Under the pieces are notes generated by a model. It was not told the DNA's origin. It did no database searches and worked only from the letters and a program-made list of their open reading frames with translations. DNA of 64,000 nucleotides, from positions 13,038,972 to 13,102,971 of the forward strand of contig CM028900.1 in NCBI GenBank assembly GCA_016801885.1, in the 5' to 3' direction. Below, piece by piece: positions 35,001 to 47,400 of the stretch. Every line of letters begins with the position of its first letter. Position 1 is the stretch's first letter. The DNA comes from Toxotes chatareus (taxonomy: Eukaryota > Chordata > Actinopteri > Toxotidae). A program made the translations under genes and the position numbers.

Positions 35001-38000
35001 AAAAAAAAGTCAAAATTTTTTTGACCTCAAAATGTCATAAAAAACGTCATAGTATAGTAGGCGGCCAAAATCGCCAAAAAAGTCAAAAATTTTTTTGACC
35101 TCAAAATGTCATAAAAAACGTCATAGTATAGTAAGGCGTCAAAATCGGCCAAAAAAGTCAAAAATTTTTTGACCTCAAAAATGTCATAAAAAACGTCATA
35201 GTATAGTAAATTTTTTGACCTCAAAATCGCAAAAAACGTCAAAAGTCAAAATTTTTTTTGACCTCAAAATGTCATAAAAAACGTCATAGTATAGTAGGCG
35301 TCAAAATCGGCCAAAAAAAGTCAAAATTTTTTTTGACCTCAAAATGTCATAAAAAACGTCATAGTATAGTATAAGGTTTTTTCGGCCAAAAAAAAAGTTT
35401 TTTTTTGACCTCAAAATGTCATAAAAAACGTCATAGTATAGTATAGTAAGGCGTCAAAATCGGCCAAAAAAAGTCAAAAATTTTTTGACTCAAAATGTCA
35501 TAAAAAAAACGTCATAGTATAGTAAGGCGTCAAAATCGGCCAAAAAAAAAGTCAAAAATTTTTTGACCTCAAAATGTCATAAAAAACGTCATAGTATAGT
35601 AATGTTTTCAAAATCGGCCAAAAAGTCAAAAATTTTTTTTGACCTCAAAATGTCATAAAAAACGTCATAGTATAGTAAGGCAAAATCGGCCAAAAAAAGT
35701 CAAAATTTTTTTTTGACCTCAAAATGTCATAAAAACGTCATAGTATAGTAGGCGTCAAAATCGCAAAAAAAGTCAAAATTTTTTTTTGACCTCAAATGTC
35801 ATAAAAAACGTCATAGTATAGTAAGCGTCAAAATCGGCCAAAAAAGTCAAAATTTTTTTTGACCTCAAAATGTCATAAAAAACATCATAGTATAGTTTTT
35901 TTTTTCGCCAAAAAGTCAAAAAAATTTTTGACCTCAAAATGTCATAAAAACGTCATAGTATAGTAGTAAGCGTCAAAATCGCCAAAAAAAAAAATTTTTT
36001 TTGACCTCAAAATGTCATAAAAACGCCATAGTATAGTAAAGCGTCAAAATCGCCAAAAAAAAGTCAAAAAATTTTTTGACCTCAAAATGTCATAAAAAAC
36101 GTCATAGTATAGTAAGGCGTCAAAATCGCCTCAAAAAAAAGTCAAAAATTTTTTTGACCTCAAAATGTCATAAAAAACGTCATAGTATAGTAAAAAATCG
36201 CCAAAAAAGTCAAAATTTTTTTTGACCTCAAAAATGTCATAAAAAACGTCATAGTATAGTAGTAAATGCCAAAATCGCCAAAAAAGTCAAAATTTTTTTT
36301 GACCTCAAATGTCATAAAAACGCTCATAGTATAGTATAGGTCAAAATCGGCCAAAAAGTTTTTTTTTTTGACCTCAAAATGTCATAAAAAAACGTCATAG
36401 TATAGTATATGCAAAATCGGCCAAAAAAGTCAAAATTTTTTTGACCTCAAAATGTCATAAAAAACGTCATAGTATATAGTATAAGCGCCAAATCGCCAAA
36501 AAGTCAAAAATTTTTTGACCTCAAATGTCATAAAAACGTAGTAAAAAAGTCAAAATTTTTTTTGACCCTCAAATGTGTCATAAAAAACGTCATAGTATAG
36601 TAATAGTCAAAAAAAGTCAAAAAAAAAAGTCAAAAAAAATTTTTTTGACCTCAAAATGTCATCAAAAAAACGTCATAGTATAGTAGGCGCCAAAATCGGC
36701 CAAAAAGTCAAAAATTTTTTTGACCTCAAAATGTCAAAAAACGCCATAGTATAGTATAAGCGCCAAAATCGCCAAAAAAAGTCAAAATTTTTTGACCTCA
36801 AAATGTCATAAAAAAACATCATAGTATAGTATAGCGCCAAAATCGCCAAAAAAAAGTCAAAAATTTTTTTGACCTCAAAATGTCATAAAAAAAACGCATA
36901 GTATAGTATAGGCGTCAAAATCGGCCAAAAAAAGTCAAAATTTTTTTGACCTCAAAATGTCATAAAAAACGTCATAGTATAGTATATGTCAAAATCGCCA
37001 AAAAAGTCAAAAAAATTTTTTGACCTCAAAATGTCATAAAAAACGTCATAGTATAGTAAGGCGTCAAAATCGGCCAAAAAAAAGTCAAAAAATTTTGACC
37101 TCAAAATGTCTAAAAAAAACGCCATAGTATAGTAAGGCCAAAATCGCCACAAAAAGTCAAAAATTTTTTGACCTCAAAATGTCATAAAAACGTCATAGTA
37201 TATAGTAAGGCGTCAAATCGCCAAAAAGTCAAAATTTTTTTGACCTCAAATGTCATAAAAATCAAAAAACGTCATAGTATAGTAAGCAGGTTTTTTCGGC
37301 CAAAAAAGTCAAAATTTTTTGACCTCAAAATGTCATCAAAAAAAATGTCATAAAAATAGTATAGTATATGCAAAATCGGCCAAAAAAGTCAAAAATTTTT
37401 TGACCTCAAAATGTCATAAAAAACGTCATAGTATAGTAGGTATGCCAAAATCGCAAAAAGTCAAAAATTTTTTGACCTCTCAAATGTCATAAAAACGTCA
37501 TAGTATAGTAGTAGGCGTCAAAATCGGCCAAAAAAGTCAAAATTTTTTTGACCTCAAAATGTCATAAAAAACGCATATAGTATAGTAGGCCAAAATCGGC
37601 CAAAAAAAGTCAAAAAATTTTTGACCTCAAAATGTCATAAAAAACGCCATAGTATAGTAGTAAGGCAAAATCGGCCAAAAAGTCAAAATTTTTTTTGACC
37701 TCAAATGTGTCATCATAGTATAAACGCCAAAAAAAGTCAAAAATTTTTTGACCTCAAAATGTCATAAAAACGTCATAGTATAGTAAGGCGTCAAAATCGG
37801 CCAAAAAAAGTCAAAAATTTTTTGACCTCAAAATGTCATAAAAACGTCATAGTATAGTAAGCGCAAAAAGTCAAAATCGCCAAAAAGTCAAAAAATTTTT
37901 TGACCTCAAAATGTCATAAAAACGTCATAGTATAGTATATGTCAAAATCGGCCAAAAAAGTCAAATTTTTTTTTTGACCTCAAAATGTCATAAAAACGTC

Positions 38001-41000
38001 ATAGTATAGTAGTAAGTCAAAATCGCCAAAAAAAGTCAAAAATTTTTTTGACCTCAAAATGTCAAAAAACGCCATAGTATAGTATATGTCAAAATCGGCC
38101 AAAAAGTCAAAAATTTTTTTGACCTCAAAATGTCATAAAAAACGCCATAGTATAGTAAGGCCAAAATCGGCCAAAAAGTCAAAAATTTTTTTGACCTCAA
38201 AATGTCATAAAAAAACGCATATAGTATAGTAAGGCGTGTCAAAAATCGGCCAAAAAAGTCAAAAAATTTTTTGACCTCAAATGTCATCAAAAAAAAACGT
38301 CATAGTATAGTAAGGCCAAAAATTTCGCCAAAAAAGTCAAAAAATTTTTTTTGACCTCAAAATGTCATAAAAAACGTCATAGTATAGTAATATGCAAAAT
38401 CGGCCAAAAAGTCAAAAATTTTTTTGACCTCAAATGTCAAAAAACGTCATAGTATAGTAAGGCGTCAAAAATCGCCAAAAGTCAAAATTTTTTTTTGACC
38501 TCAAAATGTCATAAAAAACGTCATAGTATAGTATAGCGTCAAAATCGGCAAAAAAGTCAAATTTTTTTTGACCTCAAAATGTCATAAAAAACATCATAGT
38601 ATTTTGACCAAAAAGTCAAAAATTTTCCTAAAAATGTCATAAAAAACGTCATAGTATAGTAAGGCGTCAAAATCGGCAAAAAAGTCAAAAATTTTTTGAC
38701 CTCAAAATGTCATAAAAAAAACGCATAGTATAGTATAAGGTCAAAATCGGCAAAAAAAGTCAAAATTTTTTTGACCTCAAAATGTCATAAAAAACGTCAT
38801 AGTATAGTAAGGCGTCAAAATCGCCAAAAAGTCAAAAAATTTTTGACCTCAAAATGTCATAAAAACGTCATAGTATAGTAGGCCAAAATCGCCAAAAAAG
38901 TCAGTTTTTTTGACCTCAAAATGTCATAAAAAAAAAAAGCCAAAAAAAATTTTTTTTGACCTCAAAATGTCATAAAAAACGTCATAGTATAGTAGTATAT
39001 GTCAAAATCGCCGCAAAAAAGTCAAAATTTTTTTTGACCTCAAAATGTCATCATAAAAAACGTCATAGTATAGTAGTAGGCGTCAAAATCGGCAAAAAAG
39101 TCAAAATTTTTTTGACCTCAAAATGTCATAAAAACGTCATAGTATAGTATAGTCAAAATCGCCAAAAGTCAAAATTTTTTTGACCTCAAAATGTCATAAA
39201 AACGTCATAGTATAGTAGGCCAAATCGCCAAAAAAGTCAAAATTTTTTGACCTCAAAATGTCATAAAAAACGTCATAGTATAGTAAGGCGCAAAATCGGC
39301 CAAAAAAAGTCAAAATTTTTTTGACCTCAAAATGTCATAAAAACGCATCATAGTATAGTATAGGTATGTCAAAATCGGCAAAAAAAGTCAAATTTTTTTT
39401 TTGACCTCAAAATGTCATAAAAAACGTCATAGTATAGTAGTAAGGCGTCAAAATCGGCCAAAAAAGTCAAAAATTTTTTTTTGACCTCAAAATGTCATAA
39501 AAAAACGCCATAGTATAGTAAGCGCCAAAATCGGCAAAAAAAAAAAAGTCAAAAATTTTTGACCTCAAAATGTCATAAAAAACGCCATAGTATAGTATAG
39601 GCGCAAAATCGCCAAAAAAAGTCAAAAAATTTTTTGACCTCAAAATGTCATAAAAAACATCATAGTATAGTAAGGCGTCAAAATCGCCAAAAAAGTCAAA
39701 ATTTTTTTGACCTCAAAATGTCATAAAAACGTCATAGTATAGTATAGGCCAAAAAGTCAAAATTTTTGACCTCAAAATGTCAAAAAGTCATAGTAAATTT
39801 TTTTTGACCTCAAAAAATTTCATAAAAAATGTCATAAAAAACGCATATAGTATAGTAGGCGCCAAAATCGCCAAAAAAAGTCAAATTTTTTTTTGACCTC
39901 AAAATGTCATAAAAACGTCATAAATAGTAGTTTCAAAAATCGGCCAAAAAGTCAAAATGTCATAAAATGTCATAAAAAGTATAGTATAGTAATGCCAAAA
40001 TCGCCAAAAAGTCAAAAATTTTTTTTTTGACCTCAAAATGTCATAAAAACGTCATAGTATAGTAAGGCATAAAAAAATCATAGTATAAAAAAAGTCAAAA
40101 TTTTTTTTGACCTCAAAATGTCATAAAAAACGCCATAGTATAGTATAAGGCGGCCAAAATCGGCCAAAAAGTCAAAAATTTTTTTGACCTCAAAATGTCA
40201 TAAAAAACGTCATAGTATAGTAAGCGCCAAAATCGGCAAAAAAAGTCAAAATTTTTTTGACCTCAAATGTCATAAAAACGCCATAGTAGTATAGTAAGGC
40301 CAAAATCGCCAAAAAAAAAAGTCAAAAATTTTTTGACCTCAAAATGTCATAAAAAACGTCATAGTATATAGTAAGGCGTCAAATCGCGCAAAAAGTCAAA
40401 TTTTTTTTTTGACCTCTCAAATGTCATAAAAAACGTCATAGTATAGTAAGGCGCCAAAATCGCCAAAAAAGTCAAAAAAAATTTTTGACCTCAAATGTCA
40501 TAAAAAACGTCATAGTATAGTAGTAAGGCGTTTTCAAAATCGCCAAAAAGTCAAAAATTTTTTGACCTCAAATGTCATAAAAAACGTCATAGTATAGTAG
40601 GGCGCAAAAAAATCGCCAAAAGTCAAAAATTTTTTGACCTCAAATGTCATAAAAAACGCCATAGTATAGTACCTCAAAATCGTCAAAAAGTCAAAATTTT
40701 TTTGACCTCAAAATGTCATAAAAACGTATAGTATATAAGCCAAAAAAGTCAAAAATTTTTTGACCTCAAAATGTCATAAAAAAAAAAAAGTCAAAAATTT
40801 TTTGACCTCAAAATGTCATAAAAAACGTCATAGTATAGTAAAGCGTCAAAATCGCCAAAAAAGTCAAAATTTTTTTTGACCTCAAAATGTCATAAAAAAC
40901 GCCATAGTATAGTAGTATGCAAAATCGCCAAAAAAGTCAAAAATTTTTTTTGACTCAAAATGTCATAAAAAACGTCATAGTATAGTAAGGCGTCAAAATC

Positions 41001-44000
41001 GCCAAAAAGTCAAAAAAAATTTTCAAAAAAAAGTCAAAATTTTTTTGACCTCAAATGTCATAAAAAACGCCATAGTATAGTAGTATGCCAAAATCAAAAA
41101 AAGTCAAAAAATTTTTTTTTGACCTCAAATGTCATAAAAACGCATATATATAAAACGCAAAATAGTATAGTCAAATGTCATAAAAACGTCATAGTATAAA
41201 ATCGGCAAAAAAGTCAAAATTTTTTTTGACCTCAAAATGTCATAAAAAAACGCATAGTATAGTATAGTAAGGCGTCAAAATCGGCCAAAAAGTCAAAATT
41301 TTTTTTGACCTCAAAATGTCATAAAAAACGCCATAGTATAGTAAGGCGCCAAAATCGGCAAAAAAGTCAAAAAAATTTTTTTTGACCTCAAAAATGTCAT
41401 AAAAACGCCATAGTATAGTAAGGCGTCAAAATCGCCAAAAAAGTCAAAAAGTTTTTTTTGACCTCAAAATGTCATAAAAAAAACGCCATAGTATAGTAAG
41501 GCGCCAAAATCGGCCAAAAAAGTCAAAATTTTTTTTTGACCTCAAATGTCATAAAAAACGTCATAGTATAGTAAGGCCAAAATCAAAAAGTCAAAAAAGT
41601 CAAAAATGTTTTTGACCTCAAAATGTCATAAAAAACGCCATAGTATAGTATATAGTATGTCAAAATCGCCAAAAAAAAGTCAAAATTTTTTGACCTCAAA
41701 ATGTCATAAAAAACGTCATAGTATAGTAGGCGTCAAAATCGCCAAAAAAAGTCAAAATTTTTTTTTGACCTCAAAATGTCATAAAAAACGCATAGTATAG
41801 TAAAAGGCGTCAAAATCGCCAAAAAGTCAAAAATTTTTTGACCTCAAAATGTCATAAAAAACGCCATAGTATAGTAAGGCGTCAAATCGGCAAAAAAAGT
41901 CAAAAATTTTTTTGACCTCAAATGTCATAAAAAACGTCATAGTATAGTATAGGCCAAAATCGGCAAAAAAGTCAAAAATTTTTTTTGACCTCAAAATGTC
42001 ATAAAAACGTCATAGTATAGTAGTAAGGCGCCAAAATCGCCAAAAAAGTCAAAAATTTTTTTGACCTCAAAATGTCATAAAAACGTCATAGTATAGTAAG
42101 TATGTCAAAATCGCCAAAAAAGTCAAAATTTTTTTTGACCTCAAAGTAAAAAAATTTTTTGACCTCAAAATGTCAAAAAAACCTCATAGTATAGTATAGT
42201 AAGGCGTCAAAATCGGCCAAAAAAAAAAATTTTTTTGACCTCAAAATGTCATAAAAAACGCTCATAGTATAGTAAGGCCAAAATCGCCAAAAAAGTCAAA
42301 AATTTTTTGACCTCAAAATGTCATAAAAAACGTCATATATAGTAAGGCGTCAAAATCGCCAAAAAAAAAGTCAAAATTTTTTGACCTCAAAATGTCATAA
42401 AAAACGTCATAGTATAGTAAGGCGCAAAATCGGCCAAAAAAGTCAAAAAATTTTTGACCTCAAATGTCATGTCATAAAAAACGTCATAGTATAGTAAGGC
42501 GTCAAAATCGGCCAAAAAAGTCGAAATTTTTTTTGACCTCAAAATGTCATAAAAAACGTCATAGTATAGTAAGGCGTCAAAATCGGCCAAAAAAAGTCGA
42601 AATTTTTTTTGACCTCAAATGTCATAAAAAACGTCATAGTATAGTAAGGCGTCAAAATCGCCAAAAAAGTCAAAAAATTTTTTTGACCTCAAAATGTCAT
42701 AAAAAACATAGTATAGTATAGTAAGGCCAAAATCGGCCAAAAAAGTCAAAAAATTTTTTTGACCTCAAAATGTCATAAAAACGTCATAGTATAGTAAGGC
42801 CAAAATCGCCAAAAAAGTCAAAATTTTTTTTTTGACCTCAAATGTCATAAAAACGCCATAGTATAGTAGGCGTCAAAATCGGCCAAAAAAGTCAAAAATT
42901 TTTTGACCTCAAAATGTCATAAAAACGCCATAGTATAGTAAGGCGTCAAAATCGCCAAAAAAAGTCAAAAATTTTTTGACCTCAAAAATGTCATAAAAAC
43001 GCCATAGTATAGTAAGGCGTCAAAATCGCCAAAAAAAAAGTCAAATTTTTTTGACCTCAAAATGTCATAAAAAACGTCATAGTATAGTAAAATCGCCAAA
43101 AAAGTCAAAAATTTTTTTGACCTCAAAATGTCGTCATAGTATAAAAAAAGTCAAAATTTTTTTTGACCTCAAAATGTCATAAAAACGTCATAGTATAGTA
43201 AGGCGCCAAAATCGCAAAAAAAAAAAGACCAAAATGTCATAAAAAACGCATAGTATAGTTTTTTTCGCCAAAAAAAGTCAAAAATTTTTGACCTCAAAAT
43301 GTCATAAAAAACGTCATAGTATAGTAAGGCGTCAAAATCGGCCAAAAAAGTCAAATTTTTTTTGACCTCAAAATGTCAAAAAAACGTCATAGTATAGTAG
43401 TAGGCGTCAAAATCGGCAAAAAAAGTCAAAAATTTTTTTGACCTCAAAATGTCATAAAAAACGTCATAGTATAGTAAGGCCAAAATCGGCAAAAAAGTCA
43501 AAATTTTTTTGACCTCAAAATGTCATAAAAACGTCATAGTATAGTAAAGGCGTCAAAATCGCCAAAAAAAATTTTTTTTTGACCTCAAAATGTCATAAAA
43601 AAACGTCATAGTATAGTAAGGCGTCAAAATCGGCCAAAAAAAAAGTCAAAATTTTTTTGACCTCAAATGTCATAAAAAACGTCATAGTATATAGTAAGGC
43701 GTCAAAATCGCCAAAAAAGTCAAAATTTTTTTTTGACCTCAAAATGTCATAAAAAAACGTCTATAGTATAGTAGTAGGCGTCAAAATCGGTCAAAAAAAA
43801 GTCGTTTTTTTTTTTGACCTCAAAATGTCATAAAAAAACGCTATAGTATAGTAAGGCGTCAAAATCGCCAAAAAAGTCAAAAATTTTTTTTGACCTCAAA
43901 ATGTCAAAAAACGTCATAGTATAGTATGGCGTCAAAATCGCCGCCAAAAAAGTCAAAAATTTTTTGACCTCAAAATGTCATAAAAAACGTCATAGTATAG

Positions 44001-47000
44001 TATAGGCGTCAAAATCGGCCAAAAAAAGTCAAAATTTTTTTTGACCTCAAATGTCATAAAAAACGTCATAGTATATAGTAGGCGTCAAAATCGCCAAAAA
44101 GTCAAAAATTTTTTTGACCTCAAAATGTCATAAAAACGTCATAGTATAAACATAGTATAGTAAAAAATTTTTCAAAATGTCATAAAAAAAAGCCACAAAA
44201 AAGTTTTTTTGACCTCTCAAATGTCATAAAAACGTCATAGTATAGTAAGGCGTCAAAAATCGCCAAAAAAGTCAAAAATTTTTTTTGACCTCAAAATGTC
44301 ATAAAAAAAAAGTACGTCATAGTATAGTAAGACCTCAAATGTCATAAAAAAAATCGGCCAAAATCGCCAAAAAATTTTTTTGACCTCAAAATGTCATAAA
44401 AAACGTCATAGTATAGTAAGTAGCGTCAAAATCGCCAAAAAAGTCAAAAATTTTTTGACCTCAAAATGTCATAAAAAACGTCATAGTATAGTAGGCGTCA
44501 AAATCGCCAAAAAAGTCAAAAAATTTTTTGACCTCAAAATGTCATAAAAAACGTCATATATAGTAGTAGGCGTCAAAATCGGCCAAAAAAAGTCAAAAAT
44601 TTTTTGACCTCAAAATGTCATAAAAAACGTCATAGTATAGTAAGGCGTCAAAATCGGCCAAAAAAGTCAAAATTTTTTTTTGACCTCAAAATGTCATAAA
44701 AAACGTCATAGTATAGTAAGGTCAAAATCGGCCAAAAAAGTCAAAAATTTTTTTGACTCAAAATGTCATAAAAAACGTCATAGTATAGTAGTAAGCGTCA
44801 AAATCGAAAAAAAAGTCAAAATTTTTTTGACCTCAAAATGTCATAAAAAAAAAAATAGTATATAGTATAGTAAAGCAAAAATCAAAATCGAAAAAAAAAA
44901 GTCATAAAAAAATTTTTTTGACCTCAAAATGTCATAAAAACGACCTCATAGTATAGTAGTATAGTATATCAAATCGGCCAAAAAAGTCAAAATTTTTTTT
45001 GTCAAAAAACGTCATAGTATAGTAGGCGCCAAAATCGCCAAAAAGTCAAAAATTTTTTTGACCTCAAAATGTCATAAAAAACGCCATAGTATAGTAAAGG
45101 CGTCAAAATCGGCCAAAAAGTCAAAAAATTTTTTTGACCTCAAAATGTCATAAAAAAAAACGTCATAGTATAGTAAGGCAAAATCGGCCAAAAAAGTCAA
45201 AATTTTTTTTGACCTCAAAATGTCATAAAAACGTCATAGTATAGTATAGGCGTCAAAATCGGCCAAAAAAGTCAAAAATTTTTGACCTCAAAATGTCATA
45301 AAAACGTCATAGTATAGTAGTAAGGCGTCAAAATCGGCCAAAAAAGTCAAAAAATTTTTTGACCTCAAAATGTCATAAAAAACGTCATAGTATAGTAAGG
45401 CGTCAAAATCGGCCAAAAAAAAGTCAAAAAATTTTTTGACCTCAAAATGTCATAAAAAACGTCATAGTATAGTAAGGCGTCAAAATCGGCCAAAAAAAGT
45501 CAAAATTTTTTTTGACCTCAAAATGTCATAAAAAACGTCATAGTATAGTATAGTAAAGGCGTCAAAATCGCCAAAAAAGTCAAAATTTTTTGACCTCAAA
45601 ATGTCATCAAAAAAACGCCATAGTATAGTAAGGCGCCAAAATCGGCCAAAAAAGTCAAAAAATTTTTGACCTCAAAATGTCATAAAAAACATAGTATAGT
45701 ATAGTAAGGCGTGCAAAATCGCCAAAAAAGTCAAAAATTTTTGACCTCAAAATGTCATAAAAAACGTCATAGTATAGTAGTAGGCGTCAAAATCGGCCAA
45801 AAAAAGTCAAAATTTTTTTGACCTCAAAATGTCATAAAAAACGTCATAGTATAGTAAGGCGTCAAAATCGGCAAAAAAGTCAAATTTTTTTTTTGACCTC
45901 AAAATGTCATAAAAACGTCATAGTATAGTAAGGCGCCAAAATCGGCCAAAAAGTCAAAAAATTTTTTGACCTCAAAATGTCATAAAAAAACGTCATAGTA
46001 GTAGTAAGGCTTCAAAATCGGCCAAAAAAGTCAAAAATTTTTTTGGACTCAAATGTCATAAAAAACGTCATAGTATAGTAAGGCGTCAAAATCGCAAAAA
46101 AAAAAGTCAAAAATTTTTTGACCTCAAAATGTCATAAAAAACGTCATAGTATAGTAAAGGCGTCAAAATCGGCCAAAAAAAGTCAAAAAATTTTTGGACC
46201 TCAAAATGTCATAAAAAACGTCATAGTATATAGTATAGTAAGGCGTCAAAATCGCCAAAAAAGTCAAAATTTTTTGACCTCAAAATGTCATAAAAAACGT
46301 CATAGTATAGTAAGGCTGTAAAAAGCGCCAAAAAAAAAAGTCAAAATTTTTTGGACTCAAAATGTCATAAAAACGTCATAGTATAGTAGTAGGCGTCAAA
46401 ATCGCCAAAAAAAAAAGTCAAAATTTTTTTGACCTCAAAATGTCATAAAAAACGTCATAGTATAGTATAGTAAGGCGTCAAAATCGGCCAAAAAAAGTCA
46501 AAATTTTTTTGACCTCAAAATGTCATAAAAAACGTCATAGTATAGTAATGCCAAAAAAAGCCAAAAAAGTCAAAAATTTTTTTTTGGAAAATGTCATAAA
46601 AACGCATATATAGTAGTATAGTATAGTAAATTTTGCCAAAATCGCCATAAAAAAGTCAAATTTTTTTGGACCTCAAAATGTCATAAAAAACGTCATAGTA
46701 TAGTAAGGCGTCAAAATCGGCCAAAAAGTCAAAATTTTTTGACCTCAAAATGTCATAAAAACGCGTCATAGTATAGTAAGGCGTCAAAATCGGCCAAAAA
46801 AAGTCAAAATTTTTTGACCTCAAAATGTCATAAAAAACGTCATAGTATAGTAAAAGGCGTCAAAATCGGCCAAAAAAAAAGTCAAAATCGCCACAAAAAA
46901 AATTTTTTTGACCTCAAAATGTCATAAAAAACGTCATAGTATAGTAAGGCGTCAAAATCGCCAAAAAAGTCAAAAATTTTTTGGACCTCAAAATGTCATA

Positions 47001-47400
47001 AAAAACGTCATAGTATAGTAAGGCGTCAAAATCGGCCAAAAAAAGTAAAATTTTTTTGACCTCAAAATGTCATAAAAAAACATCATAGTATAGTAAGGCG
47101 TCAAAATCGACCAAAAAAGTAAAAAAAATTTTTTGACCTCAAAATGTCATAAAAAACGTCATAGTATAGTATAAGGCTTCAAAATCGGCCAAAAAAAGTC
47201 AAAAAAAAATTTTTTGACCTCAAAATGTCATAAAAAACGTCATAGTATATAGTAAGGCGTCAAAATCGGCCAAAAAAAGTCAAAATTTTTTGACTAAAAA
47301 TGTCATAAAAAACGTCATAGTATAGTATAGTAAAGCGTCAAAATCGGCCAAAAAGTCAAAATTTTTTTTGGACCTCAAAATGTCAAAAAAAAACGCCATA
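20001..47400 (+). repeat. Array centre: irregular units with many short indels
   Basis: Units are recognisable throughout, but many are shortened, joined out of register or carry 2-3-base doublings such as TATATAGT, CATCATAG and GTAGTAG. Between about 35,000 and 46,500 the word TCGCCAAAA is common in place of TCGGCCAAAA, and CGCCATAG often replaces CGTCATAG from about 36,000 to 43,000. The irregularity may be real decay or may reflect assembly of noisy reads; see findings. Confidence 0.7.
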
